Shown here: piece after piece, positions 23,267 to 31,530 of the stretch
Layout: every line of letters starts with the position of its first letter
How positions within the stretch are numbered: position 1 is the first letter of the stretch
Translations under genes and position numbers: made by a program
From: a virus
Length of the DNA: 33,411 bases
Reading direction: 5' to 3' (one strand)
Virus record (IMG/VR): IMGVR_UViG_3300009488_000014
Location: 1-33,411 of that record
The notes under the pieces: generated by a model
Database searches by the model: none
Seen by the model: the letters and a program-made list of their open reading frames with translations, nothing else
Told to the model about the DNA's origin: nothing

Positions 23267-24415
23267 ATGGGAAAACTAATAACAGCTTTAATACTAATCT
23301 TAATCCTATCTACTACACCAGTCAGTGCTCAAGGAACATTTGTTACGACCTATACAAATGATGGGTTTGCTGGTAACTGGGCTTCCAACAGATTTATCAG
23401 ACAGTCCAGTTCCGCTATCGGTGAGTTTAACCAAGAGAAAGGAATTATACATACCCAGTATGTTATAAGCGGTTCAGCAGAGGACGAGATAAACCAAGCT
23501 ATAGATGACCTTGAGGGTATAGGTGGGATAGTAGAATTAAGCAAGGGTGAGTTCCCGATAACTGCCTCTGGTGTGCATTACATTAAGTTACATCAAAGTA
23601 ATGTAATCCTAGAAGGACAGGGACAAGATACTATCCTTTACGGAATGAGCGGTGGCAACAATGTAATCGTAGAACTCCTTGCACTTGAAGGAGAGCAGGT
23701 TGAGAATGTAGGTATAAGAAACCTTGTAATTACTGGTGCTCCTGATAGTTATGTTTGCGGACTGGGGATAGGGACACTAGATATTACGGGAACTCTTACC
23801 AATGCTTTCGCTGAAGACTTGTGGATACACGACGTCGCCTGGCATCCAGATGTAGGTGGCGGCAAGGGTATCACGATGGGTTCTTTCGAAGTAGGAAGTG
23901 TTGATGGCGTATGTCTAAATAGAATTAAGGTCTGGGACTGCGATTTCTATGGAATAGATACCTCACATAATTACGTCACCGGAGGAATTAGGAATCTAGA
24001 GATTGAGAATACTTGCATACTTCGCTCTAACCAGCACAATCTATATATCTTAGGTGTTGATGGGGTTCGTATAAATAACGTAACAACAAATGACTCAGTT
24101 AACAGAAACGGGGCCGTATTCAACTTCTGTAATGATGTCCGTATAAGAAGATTACGGTCTACGGGTAATGGAGCAAGAGGTTTCTTGGCGGGGCAGTCCA
24201 GTAATCTAAATATAAGATACTCACTTTTTAAAGACAACGAAAGTAGCGGAGCAGACATAGACGACTGCACCGGTTATATTTATTTATTCAGGTCAAGAGT
24301 TATAGGGAATGAAGTAGGGATGGATGTGGATAATAGTATTGTCAGATTGAGATGGACTGTCGTCAGGAACAATGAGCTTGATTACAGGGTCATAAACGGG
24401 GGGGAAATATATTGA
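23267..24415 (+). CDS. Secreted right-handed beta-helix protein with signal peptide
   Basis: This 382-residue protein starts with a clear Sec signal peptide: two charged positions, a hydrophobic core (ALILILIL) and a VSA cleavage site after residue 21. The rest is a beta-helix of the pectate-lyase/parallel-repeat type (GGIVELSKGEFPI, NVILEGQGQDTILYG, then repeated NLEIEN, VRINNV, VRIRRL strands). It lies among early genes, far from the tail genes, so it is likely to be exported by the infected cell rather than put in virions. A polysaccharide depolymerase or surface-altering role is possible (inference). RBS TAGGAGG. Confidence 0.75.
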   Translation: MGKLITALILILILSTTPVSAQGTFVTTYTNDGFAGNWASNRFIRQSSSAIGEFNQEKGIIHTQYVISGSAEDEINQAIDDLEGIGGIVELSKGEFPITASGVHYIKLHQSNVILEGQGQDTILYGMSGGNNVIVELLALEGEQVENVGIRNLVITGAPDSYVCGLGIGTLDITGTLTNAFAEDLWIHDVAWHPDVGGGKGITMGSFEVGSVDGVCLNRIKVWDCDFYGIDTSHNYVTGGIRNLEIENTCILRSNQHNLYILGVDGVRINNVTTNDSVNRNGAVFNFCNDVRIRRLRSTGNGARGFLAGQSSNLNIRYSLFKDNESSGADIDDCTGYIYLFRSRVIGNEVGMDVDNSIVRLRWTVVRNNELDYRVINGGEIY

Positions 24416-25071
24416 AGAAAGAGACGGGGATAATAATGTCCGGCAACCACCCCCAGCTCATAATTGATTTGCTTAAAACGATGACTAGGCGGACTTACGG
24501 GCTTGAGATGGTAAACCAATTCCCTGATGATTGGCGTTTTATACGAATGGAAGGGGATTTAGCAGTCTTCCTTCTACTTAAAAAGCATTTTGGCAAAATA
24601 GTTCCGGCTCGTAGTAGCTCAAAGATAATCAGGGGAGAAAAACCTAACCTAGAATTTCTTTTCAAATGCCCCTATGGTCAAGTAGGCGGTAGGCTCATAA
24701 TAAAAGAGACTTGGGCAACTGAATATCAATATGACCATCTGAAATCTAGTGAGATACCACAGACTGCACGAATATATTATCTATGTGATGATTTAAGAGG
24801 ATTTGCTTTTGTTGGCAGGAAGAGGTCAGCCCGCTTTATGTGCCATTGGATGAGTAGAGCTAGACCTGAGATTACTGGGCTTAGAGCCGAGAGATTGCAG
24901 GAGATAAAAGTGAATGATGCTATTCAGGAAGGTATTGTTCAAAGTCTTCAAGAACCACAACGCCCAAGAGAATTATTTAGGAGTTTTTGGGACTTCCTCA
25001 ATGCCAAGTGTGGTTATTCTTGGGAAATGAACTCTTATGTGTGGGTGATAGGTTTTAAGGTGATAAAATGA
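24412..25071 (+). CDS. ASCH-domain-type phage protein
   Basis: This 219-residue protein fits a known phage ASCH family: LLKTMTRRT near residue 23, CPYGQVGGRLIIKETW, HWMSRARPEITGLRAERLQ, KVNDAIQEGI and a final YVWVIGFKVI. ASCH folds resemble PUA domains and are thought to bind RNA or modified bases. Start is TTG 24412, overlapping the previous stop, and ATG 24436 (MSGNHPQ) is an alternative. It overlaps the radical-SAM gene by 4 bases, so the two are coupled. Confidence 0.8.
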   Translation: MKKETGIIMSGNHPQLIIDLLKTMTRRTYGLEMVNQFPDDWRFIRMEGDLAVFLLLKKHFGKIVPARSSSKIIRGEKPNLEFLFKCPYGQVGGRLIIKETWATEYQYDHLKSSEIPQTARIYYLCDDLRGFAFVGRKRSARFMCHWMSRARPEITGLRAERLQEIKVNDAIQEGIVQSLQEPQRPRELFRSFWDFLNAKCGYSWEMNSYVWVIGFKVIK

Positions 25072-25862
25072 ACAGAACATCAATAGAATGGGCTAGGAAC
25101 CAAGATGGCACTCCAGGCCTTACTTCTAACCCGGTGCGCGGGGAATGCCCGGTCGGTTGTTCATACTGCTATGTCAAATCCTTCAGACAAAGATATGGAT
25201 GGCACAAGGATATACGTCTTTACCCTGAAGAATTGAACAGAATAGTCTGTAGAAAGAAACCAGCAGGGATATTTCTCGGCTCCACGATAGAGCTATTTCA
25301 CGACAAAACAATCCAGTATATGCCTTGTATTATGGACTGTATAAAAGCAAGCCCCCAGCATCGATTCTATCTCCTTACAAAGTGTCCCCAGAATCTTCCG
25401 AAAGAGTTCCCTGAGAATTGTTGGGTGGGGGTTAGTGTTACAAGTAACCAGATGTACCGAGAAGCTATAGTTGCATTGTCTATAATAAAAGCTAGGGTTA
25501 AATATCTTTCCTTTGAGCCTTTACTTGAATATATACCCCTCGCCATCTTTAATAGCTTTATAGATTGGATAATCATCGGTGCTATGACAGGAACGAAAGC
25601 CGACCTTTTACCATTCCATCATAAGACAGGGCTAATTATGGTCAAACTCAGTAGCAATAGGTGGTCATTACAGCCTCAAATAGAGTGGATACAGGAGATT
25701 GTCCAGGCTGCTGATAAGGCTGGTATTTCTGTGTTCCTTAAAAACAATTTAATGCCCTTAACGAAGCCTGTGTATGAACTTGCTGGCTGTATAGATAATT
25801 TCTTTATAGGTGGCGATGGAATTACACCAATACTAAGGCAGGAAATGCCCATTGACAATTAA
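25068..25862 (+). CDS. Radical SAM-type Gp37/Gp68 family protein (DUF5131)
   Basis: This 264-residue protein starts TSIEWA and has a C27-x3-C31-x2-C34 motif (CPVGCSYCY), the iron-sulphur cluster signature of radical SAM enzymes, followed by FLGSTIELFH, RFYLLTKCPQNLP, NCWVGVSVTS, YLSFEPLLE and WIIIGAMTG. This order is that of the phage Gp37/Gp68 family. The substrate is unknown. Its ATG overlaps the stop of the ASCH gene (ATGA). The pairing suggests that one protein binds and the other chemically modifies a nucleic-acid base (inference). Confidence 0.85.
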   Translation: MNRTSIEWARNQDGTPGLTSNPVRGECPVGCSYCYVKSFRQRYGWHKDIRLYPEELNRIVCRKKPAGIFLGSTIELFHDKTIQYMPCIMDCIKASPQHRFYLLTKCPQNLPKEFPENCWVGVSVTSNQMYREAIVALSIIKARVKYLSFEPLLEYIPLAIFNSFIDWIIIGAMTGTKADLLPFHHKTGLIMVKLSSNRWSLQPQIEWIQEIVQAADKAGISVFLKNNLMPLTKPVYELAGCIDNFFIGGDGITPILRQEMPIDN

Positions 25863-25883
25863 GTATCTTGTCGGAGAAGAATA

Positions 25884-26609
25884 GTGGCTAGACCGCACAA
25901 GCAGACAGTAGATTACTTCCCCCACGATACTGATGCCAGTGAGGGTAAAACATTGACTATCATTCAGGCTAAGTATGGTAATGATGGTTACGCTCTCTGG
26001 TTTAAATTGCTACAATTACTCGGCAAATCATCAGGACACTATTTTGATTTCAACAACCCCGCTGACTGGGAGTTTCTGTTAGCAAAAACCCATCAAAAAA
26101 GTACAGAATCACTTAAGGCTATTCTGGAAACCCTTGTTTTACTAGGTGCCATCGATGCCGAACTCTATAAAAACGGCATTATATGGTGTCAAAAGTTCGT
26201 TAATGGGATATCAGATGCCTATGAACGCACAATTAATGGCGCACCAAAAAGACCTGATTTGCCAGTTAATGTAGAGAATGAGGGAGTTTCTGTTAGCAAT
26301 AACTCCGAAAAGACTACAAAAACACCACAAACTAAACTAAAGGAAACTAAACTAAATAATATAAAACCTGAATGGATTGATAAAAACACTTGGTTAGACT
26401 GGTTAGAAATGAGGAAAAAAAAGAGAATACCGAATACAGAAAGAGCTTTATATTTGGCGATTAAAACACTTGAAAGATTAAGAAAAGAAGGGAATGATCC
26501 TAAAGAAGTTCTTGAACAATCTATTATGAGAGGATATTCAGGTCTCTTCCCGGTGAAAGGAGATTTTAGTGGCAAAGAAATACCTAAGGGATTTACCAAG
26601 CTCGGCTGA
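25884..26609 (+). CDS. DnaD-like replication protein with DUF4373 N-terminus
   Basis: This 241-residue protein begins ARPHKQTVDYFPHDTDASEG and IIQAKYGNDGYALWFKLLQLL, the DUF4373 (Lin1244/Lin1753) winged-helix-like domain of phage replication initiators. A low-complexity Lys/Thr linker follows at about 135-160, then a C-terminal WLDWLEMRKKKR segment and helices. Starts with GTG 25884 after CGGAGAAG. It overlaps the DnaC-like loader by 41 bases. Together they should open the origin and load the host helicase. Confidence 0.75.
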   Translation: MARPHKQTVDYFPHDTDASEGKTLTIIQAKYGNDGYALWFKLLQLLGKSSGHYFDFNNPADWEFLLAKTHQKSTESLKAILETLVLLGAIDAELYKNGIIWCQKFVNGISDAYERTINGAPKRPDLPVNVENEGVSVSNNSEKTTKTPQTKLKETKLNNIKPEWIDKNTWLDWLEMRKKKRIPNTERALYLAIKTLERLRKEGNDPKEVLEQSIMRGYSGLFPVKGDFSGKEIPKGFTKLG

Positions 26610-27171
26610 AGAACGGGAACACTTGCGGATTGGACTTGGTTTAAGCGATATAAATAATACCTTTGAAAGTTTTAAGCCAATAGCCGGAGCGAGGCAATCA
26701 TTGGCGCTATTCAAGGAGATTTCAAGTAATCCGGCTTGGCGCATGCTGGCTTGTTATGGATCCCCCGGAAATGGCAAGACACACCTATGTGAGGCCTTAG
26801 CAATAGATTTATGGAGACAGGGCATTTTTACCCGAGTTGTTGCTTGGGCACAAGTAATCAGGCGGTTTAAGGGTTCGTTCGACAAACAACTTGGTGAACT
26901 GCCTTACCACATGGTGTTTGATAGGTTCTTAAAAATGGAACGCCTGATATTAGATGATGTCGGCACGGGCACAAGCGGATCAGCTTGGGAATGGGCGGAA
27001 CTTGAGGAGATTGTCAGATATAGATACCACGAAAATAAGTTTACAGTGATTACTTCTAACCTTGATTCACTACCAGCGCGGGTCGTATCAAGGTTCAATG
27101 ATAATACCAGAGCGCGGATAATAAAGAATGAGGCACCGGATTACAGACCAAAGAAAGGAGGGGGAATATGA
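26569..27171 (+). CDS. DnaC/IstB-like AAA+ helicase loader
   Basis: This 200-residue ATPase has Walker A GSPGNGKT at 64-71 and Walker B RLILDDVG at 125-132, then sensor ITSNLDSLP and an Arg-finger-like ARVVSRF. It matches phage DnaC-like loaders, which place DnaB on the origin. Length is near the usual 200-250. GTG start at 26569 has GGAG upstream inside the DnaD-like gene. It ends in an ATGA overlap with a small membrane gene. No transposase is beside it, which argues against IstB of an insertion sequence. Confidence 0.88.
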   Translation: MAKKYLRDLPSSAEEREHLRIGLGLSDINNTFESFKPIAGARQSLALFKEISSNPAWRMLACYGSPGNGKTHLCEALAIDLWRQGIFTRVVAWAQVIRRFKGSFDKQLGELPYHMVFDRFLKMERLILDDVGTGTSGSAWEWAELEEIVRYRYHENKFTVITSNLDSLPARVVSRFNDNTRARIIKNEAPDYRPKKGGGI

Positions 27172-27305
27172 ATATAGTTATAGTGATAATCTGTATCGGT
27201 AGTGTTATCGCTAACGTAGGTTTAGTAGCAATAGTAGCTAAACTCTATACAGAATATTGGAAGGATATTACTATCAAGCGTAGATATGAAAGCAAGTCCA
27301 AATAA
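27168..27305 (+). CDS. Very small membrane protein
   Basis: This 45-residue product has an N-terminal membrane helix (VIVIICIGSVIANVGLVAIVA) and a basic tail. It overlaps the loader stop by ATGA with GGAGGGGG upstream. Function unknown. Confidence 0.5.
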   Translation: MNIVIVIICIGSVIANVGLVAIVAKLYTEYWKDITIKRRYESKSK

Positions 27306-27339
27306 AGTTAAAGAATGCTATGGATAAAAGGAGGGGGGG

Positions 27340-27426
27340 ATGAAACTAATAAGGGGTTTTGGCTTAATAAGCTGGTTATTAGGCTTTGGTACTGGAATGG
27401 CAATAGCGTTTCTTTTTTTAGCATAA
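27340..27426 (+). CDS. Very small membrane peptide
   Basis: This 28-residue hydrophobic product (LISWLLGFGTGMAIAFLFL) has a strong GGAGGGGGG directly before ATG 27340. It could be a real membrane peptide, but it is short. Confidence 0.35.
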   Translation: MKLIRGFGLISWLLGFGTGMAIAFLFLA

Positions 27427-27456
27427 CCCGACATAACCAACATTGTGCGAACTGAA

Positions 27457-27993
27457 ATGAAAGAAGCAGAGATATTAAAACTAGAGGCGTTATCATATTG
27501 GCGGTTTGAACGCAACCATATAATTGGTGCTATTGAATGTCAGGATGCTGATGTTAAGACGATGACTAGAGCAAAGATGCTTACAGAGACGGAAGTAAAA
27601 GTTAGTATTACTGATATACAACGTGAGGTTAGCACCAAGCATTACAAGCACCGGCAAATGAGATTAGATAATCTGCCATCTGGACAGTATTATTCTGCTA
27701 TTGGTCATTGCTCTGTTCACTATTTCTACTTTTTAGTACCCCTGAGATTAAAAGATAAAGCACTTGAAATATGTAAAGAGAGATACCCCTATGCAGGCTT
27801 GCTTGTCTTGGATGGTGAAGTAAAAGACCTTTATTACGATAGGTGCATAAAAAGCATTAAACTCGCTAAGAGGCTAAAAAGAGATAGAGCTACCGAAACT
27901 GAGATTATCCATCTTGGCCGTGGTGCTGTAAATACGGCTCTAAGGTATGGTAATAAAATATTAGCCCTTAATAGTAAGAACAAGGAGGAATAA
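27457..27993 (+). CDS. MmcB-like PD-(D/E)XK nuclease
   Basis: The product has about 178 residues. It has the pattern of MmcB-type nucleases: DADVKTMTRAKMLTETEVKVS with the Asp ... Glu-x-Lys catalytic triad, ITDIQREVSTKHYKH, then HYFYFLVPLRL and YAGLLVLDGEV. Related proteins repair or process DNA. ATG 27457 is chosen. GTG 27445 in the same frame is an alternative, and neither has a strong RBS. Confidence 0.7.
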   Translation: MKEAEILKLEALSYWRFERNHIIGAIECQDADVKTMTRAKMLTETEVKVSITDIQREVSTKHYKHRQMRLDNLPSGQYYSAIGHCSVHYFYFLVPLRLKDKALEICKERYPYAGLLVLDGEVKDLYYDRCIKSIKLAKRLKRDRATETEIIHLGRGAVNTALRYGNKILALNSKNKEE

Positions 27994-27994
27994 A

Positions 27995-28246
27995 ATGGAA
28001 GGAATTATGAAAACAAGCGGATATTCAGAGAACGACAAGGAGATTAGTGTTAAGCTAGACCCGCAGGAAACAGAAGGTGAAGGCGTAGTTTGTAGCGGAT
28101 GTAATTTGGCATTTATCGTTATGGCGATAGACCCGAAAACACATTTAGTTCGTGCCATACCGCTTACCGGAACGGTGGACTATTTTTGTCCAGCCTGCGG
28201 GAAAAATCTAAAGTATGATATTGCTGAAATGTTAAAAGCAGGTTAA
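27995..28246 (+). CDS. Small zinc-ribbon protein
   Basis: This 83-residue protein has CSGCNLAF and CPACGKNL about 33 residues apart, a zinc ribbon with a beta core. AAGGAGG lies before ATG 27995. ATG 28007 is an alternative. Function unknown. Confidence 0.65.
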   Translation: MEGIMKTSGYSENDKEISVKLDPQETEGEGVVCSGCNLAFIVMAIDPKTHLVRAIPLTGTVDYFCPACGKNLKYDIAEMLKAG

Positions 28247-28255
28247 GGAGGAGTT

Positions 28256-28417
28256 ATGAAAGAAGAAGAGGCGAGAAAATTAGCTGAAAAACATTGGCAA
28301 TATAACAGAGAATTATTAAGTTTATCAGGTCATACTCCAACGGCACTAGAGCGGTTTCTTTTCATTGAAGCTATGGTGCATATGAATAAACATAATGAGG
28401 AGGACTCCAATGACTAA
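28256..28417 (+). CDS. Small helical protein, unknown
   Basis: This 53-residue protein has a helix KEEEARKLAEKHWQYNRELL and a second one after SGHTPTALERF, rather like short phage helical hairpins. AAGGAGGAG precedes ATG 28256. It overlaps the next gene by 8 bases. Confidence 0.6.
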   Translation: MKEEEARKLAEKHWQYNRELLSLSGHTPTALERFLFIEAMVHMNKHNEEDSND

Positions 28418-28727
28418 AGATAGATTACTAGATAAGATAAAGCGGTTTTTCTTGCCACATAAACGTATTGTGACTTGGAAAGAAGTTAGAGAGAATATAA
28501 TTAAATCAATAGGTGCAGAGAAAAAGAGACGAGAAGAAGAGATTAAAGAACTACTCAAACTCCGAGACCAGCAATGGATAGAGGAGATAGAGACAGAAAT
28601 GTTCGTTATAGAAGGGACTCTATCGGGGGAAAAGGCTTTAAGACTATATGACAGATACATTAACCCTAGGGGTAACTACCGTAAATGGCAAGAACTTAAA
28701 AAGAGAATGGAGGCTAAAGATGCTTAA
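28410..28727 (+). CDS. Coiled-coil helical protein, unknown
   Basis: This protein of about 105 residues is almost all charged helix (ENIIKSIGAEKKRREEEIKE and EIETEMFVIEG). ATG 28410 is preferred over 28395 because GAGGAGG lies 6 bases before it. It overlaps the next start by 8 bases. No family recognised. Confidence 0.6.
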   Translation: MTKDRLLDKIKRFFLPHKRIVTWKEVRENIIKSIGAEKKRREEEIKELLKLRDQQWIEEIETEMFVIEGTLSGEKALRLYDRYINPRGNYRKWQELKKRMEAKDA

Positions 28728-29028
28728 GGAAATAAAGAAGATAGCAGAAAAATACCATTATGAAACTATGGGGACGCAACAGGTGAAAGAACTTGAAGTT
28801 GACATCCTCGCCCTCTTCCCAAAGGGGGATGAGGAAGGATTGCTGACACCCGAAGAGACTGTTGAGATTTTTGATGATTACAATGGAGGCGATTTAACGG
28901 GTGAACTAGCCGAAGATTTGTTCAGGCGTATTAGGGAAATAATCAAAGCCCAAAAGCTCCTATGCGAACAAAGGGGGGAGAAGTTTGACCCTGATTGGCT
29001 TAAAACAAAAGAGGACTATGAAGAATAA
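28720..29028 (+). CDS. Acidic helical protein, unknown
   Basis: This protein of about 102 residues is acidic and helical (LKEIKKIAEKYHYETMG, then EEGLLTPEETVEIFDDYNGG). ATG 28720 follows GGAGG and overlaps the previous stop. The same frame can be extended upstream to 28648, but no RBS supports that. No family recognised. Confidence 0.6.
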   Translation: MLKEIKKIAEKYHYETMGTQQVKELEVDILALFPKGDEEGLLTPEETVEIFDDYNGGDLTGELAEDLFRRIREIIKAQKLLCEQRGEKFDPDWLKTKEDYEE

Positions 29029-29061
29029 ATTAGAAACATAGTAAAAGAATATACAGAACTT

Positions 29062-29229
29062 ATGAAGGGGATGTTAGAGATAACACCAGAGGAAGCAAGT
29101 TGGATTATCGGAAAATTCCCTGCAAGCAGACATCCTGATTGTCATTGTATCGCCTGTTTCCTTGAACAAGATATGATAGCCAAACTAAAACCAATAGCAG
29201 ATAGAGATGATAACAGAAAAGCAGTTTAG
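29062..29229 (+). CDS. Small Cys/His protein
   Basis: This 55-residue protein has HPDCHCIACF, a tight His/Cys cluster that could hold a metal ion, between helices. ATG 29062 has only a weak RBS. It overlaps the VRR-NUC start by 23 bases. Function unknown. Confidence 0.45.
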   Translation: MKGMLEITPEEASWIIGKFPASRHPDCHCIACFLEQDMIAKLKPIADRDDNRKAV

Positions 29230-29518
29230 CGAACAAGTTGAGGATTTACTAAAAACTTTTCATTGGCGTTGGTGTCATTTTAGACCAGCTAGAACTATGA
29301 AGGGTTGGCGAACATCTTTGTCTGGTGATAAGGGATTTCCCGATTACATAGCCGCCAGACCCCCTAGATTGCTGATATTTGAATTAAAGAGTGATAAGGG
29401 GCGGCTGAGTTCTGAACAGAAAGAGTGGCTTTATATTTTACAACAGCTACCGGCACCTGTAGAATGTTATTTATTTAGGCCTAGTGATTTTGAAACTATC
29501 GTGGAGATTTTGAGGTGA
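29207..29518 (+). CDS. VRR-NUC domain nuclease
   Basis: This 103-residue protein is a minimal VRR-NUC enzyme: HFRPART, then SGDKGFPDYIA with Asp46 and IFELKSDKG with Glu59 and Lys61 as the D...E-x-K site, then SSEQKEWLYILQ. Stand-alone VRR-NUC proteins are common in phages and cut branched DNA. ATG 29207 overlaps the previous gene and it shares a 4-base overlap with the methyltransferase. Confidence 0.88.
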   Translation: MITEKQFSEQVEDLLKTFHWRWCHFRPARTMKGWRTSLSGDKGFPDYIAARPPRLLIFELKSDKGRLSSEQKEWLYILQQLPAPVECYLFRPSDFETIVEILR

Positions 29519-30753
29519 AACCTTATTATCAAGACCATCATATAACACTCTATAATAAAGACTGCCACAGTATGGCTGAATTGAAGGATGGGTCGGTTCA
29601 GTGCGTTGTAACTTCACCGCCCTACTGGGGACTCCGTAAATACGCTGGCATACCGGATATTATCTTCGGGGATAATAATTGTGAGCATCTATTTAACCAA
29701 CCTACTATCGCCATTCAGGGTAATAATTCAATGATACGTGGTGCCAGTGAAACGTGCAGTGGTAATTTTGCCATCCCGAGGTTCAAAGATACTGATATGA
29801 AGCAACGCCGTGAAGTAGTGGGTAATACCTGCTTTATCTGTGGTGCTTGGAAAGGACAATTCGGGCTAGAACCCACACTCGAACTCTACATAGAACACAC
29901 AATAGAATTCTTGAGAGAGATTAGACGAGTCCTGAGAAAAGATGGGGTTGTGTTCTGGAATATAGGGGATAGTTACTACGGGCAGCCTGCTGGTAATACT
30001 GGTAAATGCGATAATGCTTGGCAAAGACCTAGCCGGACTGCTGCTTGGAAAGCTAAAAAACCAAAAGGCGGTAGTAAAATCCTCAAACCCAAAGATTTAT
30101 GTTTAATACCATTCAGGGTAGCCATCGCGGCTCAAGAAGATAGTTGGTGGGTGCGTTCAGTAATCATCTGGAGTAAACCTAACCCTATGCCCGAAAGTGT
30201 AACCGATAGACCAACAAATTCCCACGAATATGTTTTAATGCTGACGAAATCATCTAAATATTACTGGGATGCGGATGCGGTGAGGGAAAAGCAATTACCA
30301 CAAAGCATTGATAGAATGACACGCAGTCATCTGACTGATTATGACCCCAACTATCCAACGCAGGGGCCACAAAATCTACATTACGGGGAGAAATTGAGCA
30401 AAGAAGAGGCTGGTACTATGCCAGGTCGCAACATCCGTGATGTATGGGAGTTCCCAACCCAACCCTACCCCGAAGCACATTTCGCAGTCTTCCCTGAAAA
30501 ACTACCTGAATTATGTATTAAGGCAGCTACGCCGGAAGATTGTTGTAGTAAGTGTGGGGCACCGTGGGAGAGGGTAAGGGAACCAACTGAGGAGTATAAA
30601 AAAGCCCTTGAAAGGTTACGTAAAGTTAAAGATAGATTTCCACGCCCTGCAGGGGATTGGCACTCTCAGCACGCAAAGGATGATAACTATGTGGCTGATT
30701 ATATGACTAAAGGCTGGCAACCTACCTGTAAATGTAATGCCGGGAAATCATAA
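29515..30753 (+). CDS. DNA methyltransferase (N4/N6 type), N-terminal part up to an in-frame TAA
   Basis: This 412-residue reading frame has motif IV TSPPYWGL (residues 33-40), RRVLRKDGVVFWNIGDSYY, then LIPFRVAIAAQ, WSKPNPMPESVTDRP and RDVWEFPTQPY, all typical of beta-class amino-methyltransferases. A four-cysteine insert (CCSKCGAPW ... CKC) follows. The frame stops at TAA 30751-30753, just before the SAM-binding motif. Start is GTG 29515, overlapping the VRR-NUC stop. As read it lacks motif I and would be inactive alone. Confidence 0.8.
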   Translation: MKPYYQDHHITLYNKDCHSMAELKDGSVQCVVTSPPYWGLRKYAGIPDIIFGDNNCEHLFNQPTIAIQGNNSMIRGASETCSGNFAIPRFKDTDMKQRREVVGNTCFICGAWKGQFGLEPTLELYIEHTIEFLREIRRVLRKDGVVFWNIGDSYYGQPAGNTGKCDNAWQRPSRTAAWKAKKPKGGSKILKPKDLCLIPFRVAIAAQEDSWWVRSVIIWSKPNPMPESVTDRPTNSHEYVLMLTKSSKYYWDADAVREKQLPQSIDRMTRSHLTDYDPNYPTQGPQNLHYGEKLSKEEAGTMPGRNIRDVWEFPTQPYPEAHFAVFPEKLPELCIKAATPEDCCSKCGAPWERVREPTEEYKKALERLRKVKDRFPRPAGDWHSQHAKDDNYVADYMTKGWQPTCKCNAGKS

Positions 30754-30897
30754 TCTATAGTTCTGGACCCGTTTGCAGGAAGTGGAACGACCTTATGGGT
30801 AGCTAAGAAACTAGGTAGAAAAGCTATAGGCTATGAATTATCAGAAGATTATTGTCGTTTAATAGTAGAACGTAATATGCAGCAATCTTTATTATGA
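30754..30897 (+). pseudogene. DNA methyltransferase, C-terminal SAM-binding part beyond the TAA
   Basis: In the same frame, directly after TAA 30751-30753, come [19 protein letters not shown] and [19 protein letters not shown], the methyltransferase motif I and its following helix, ending at TGA 30895-30897. This has no start codon of its own. With the upstream part it makes one methyltransferase of about 460 codons broken by a single stop. The TGA overlaps the next ATG, so translation through the gene would matter for coupling. Confidence 0.75.
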
Positions 30898-31082
30898 TTG
30901 ACAGAACTTCCTGGCCGATATGGGAGTGCATCCCTGGAGAAAGTCTGGTAAAGCTGATTCAATATCAATGGAATAATTACGGCCAGAAACTGGATCTGAT
31001 GCTTTGTAAAGAAAAGTCTTTTAAGGATGAAGATTTTGACCGCTTGATGCGACAGAAGCCACATGGAGTAAGGTGTGGATGA
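30894..31082 (+). CDS. Small protein, unknown
   Basis: This 62-residue protein begins [20 protein letters not shown] and ends in a basic segment. Its ATG overlaps the TGA that ends the methyltransferase frame and its own stop overlaps the next gene. No family recognised. Confidence 0.5.
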   Translation: MIDRTSWPIWECIPGESLVKLIQYQWNNYGQKLDLMLCKEKSFKDEDFDRLMRQKPHGVRCG

Positions 31083-31530
31083 CTTCTTTTCCCCGCCCGG
31101 GATACACTTCACCCGCCGGACAATCTTATGGTTACTTCATAATCTCAGAGAATTAAGAGAGGGTAACTGGCCTTCTGAAATGTCGAATTACATAGACCTT
31201 CCCATAGGTAAAGGTTCGGGAAAATCCCCCTTTGAAACACCTCTTGGATATGCTATAGAGATTGAACAGCGTCTTGAGGAATGCAGGATAGATGGTCTTA
31301 TCTTACTGGCGATTGAGTGCTGGGAGCTTACTGAAGCCTCTCTATCTAGCTATTTTAATTTTCCAATCTGGGATATAAGGAAGAGATGGAAGAACGCACT
31401 CAATTATATATCAAGCGGCCTCAATCGAAGATGGTTTGGTGAAGGATGTATTACTTACAAAGAATGGGAAAATGGGAAGAGGTGGAATAAAAAGAAGAAG
31501 GAATACTACTGGAAGAAAGGTAGGAAATGA
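31075..31530 (+). CDS. Putative late transcription regulator (ArpU/RinA/Q-like, helix-turn-helix)
   Basis: This 151-residue protein has FTRRTILWLLHNLRELREGNW, then FETPLGYAIEIEQRLEECRI and a helix-turn-helix-like end (LLAIECWELTEASLSSYFNF, WDIRKRWKNALNYISSG). This resembles small phage regulators found upstream of late genes. GTG 31075 has GGAG upstream. It is close to a promoter followed at once by a terminator (32145-32221), which would fit an antiterminator or activator. A small terminase subunit is another reading, less likely with no large subunit near. Confidence 0.5.
   Translation: MDDFFSPPGIHFTRRTILWLLHNLRELREGNWPSEMSNYIDLPIGKGSGKSPFETPLGYAIEIEQRLEECRIDGLILLAIECWELTEASLSSYFNFPIWDIRKRWKNALNYISSGLNRRWFGEGCITYKEWENGKRWNKKKKEYYWKKGRK

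Noticed and set aside
26569-27171. IstB of an IS21-type insertion sequence
   Set aside because: The ATPase fits the family, but no IstA transposase or inverted repeats are near, and it overlaps a DnaD-like gene in the usual replication arrangement.
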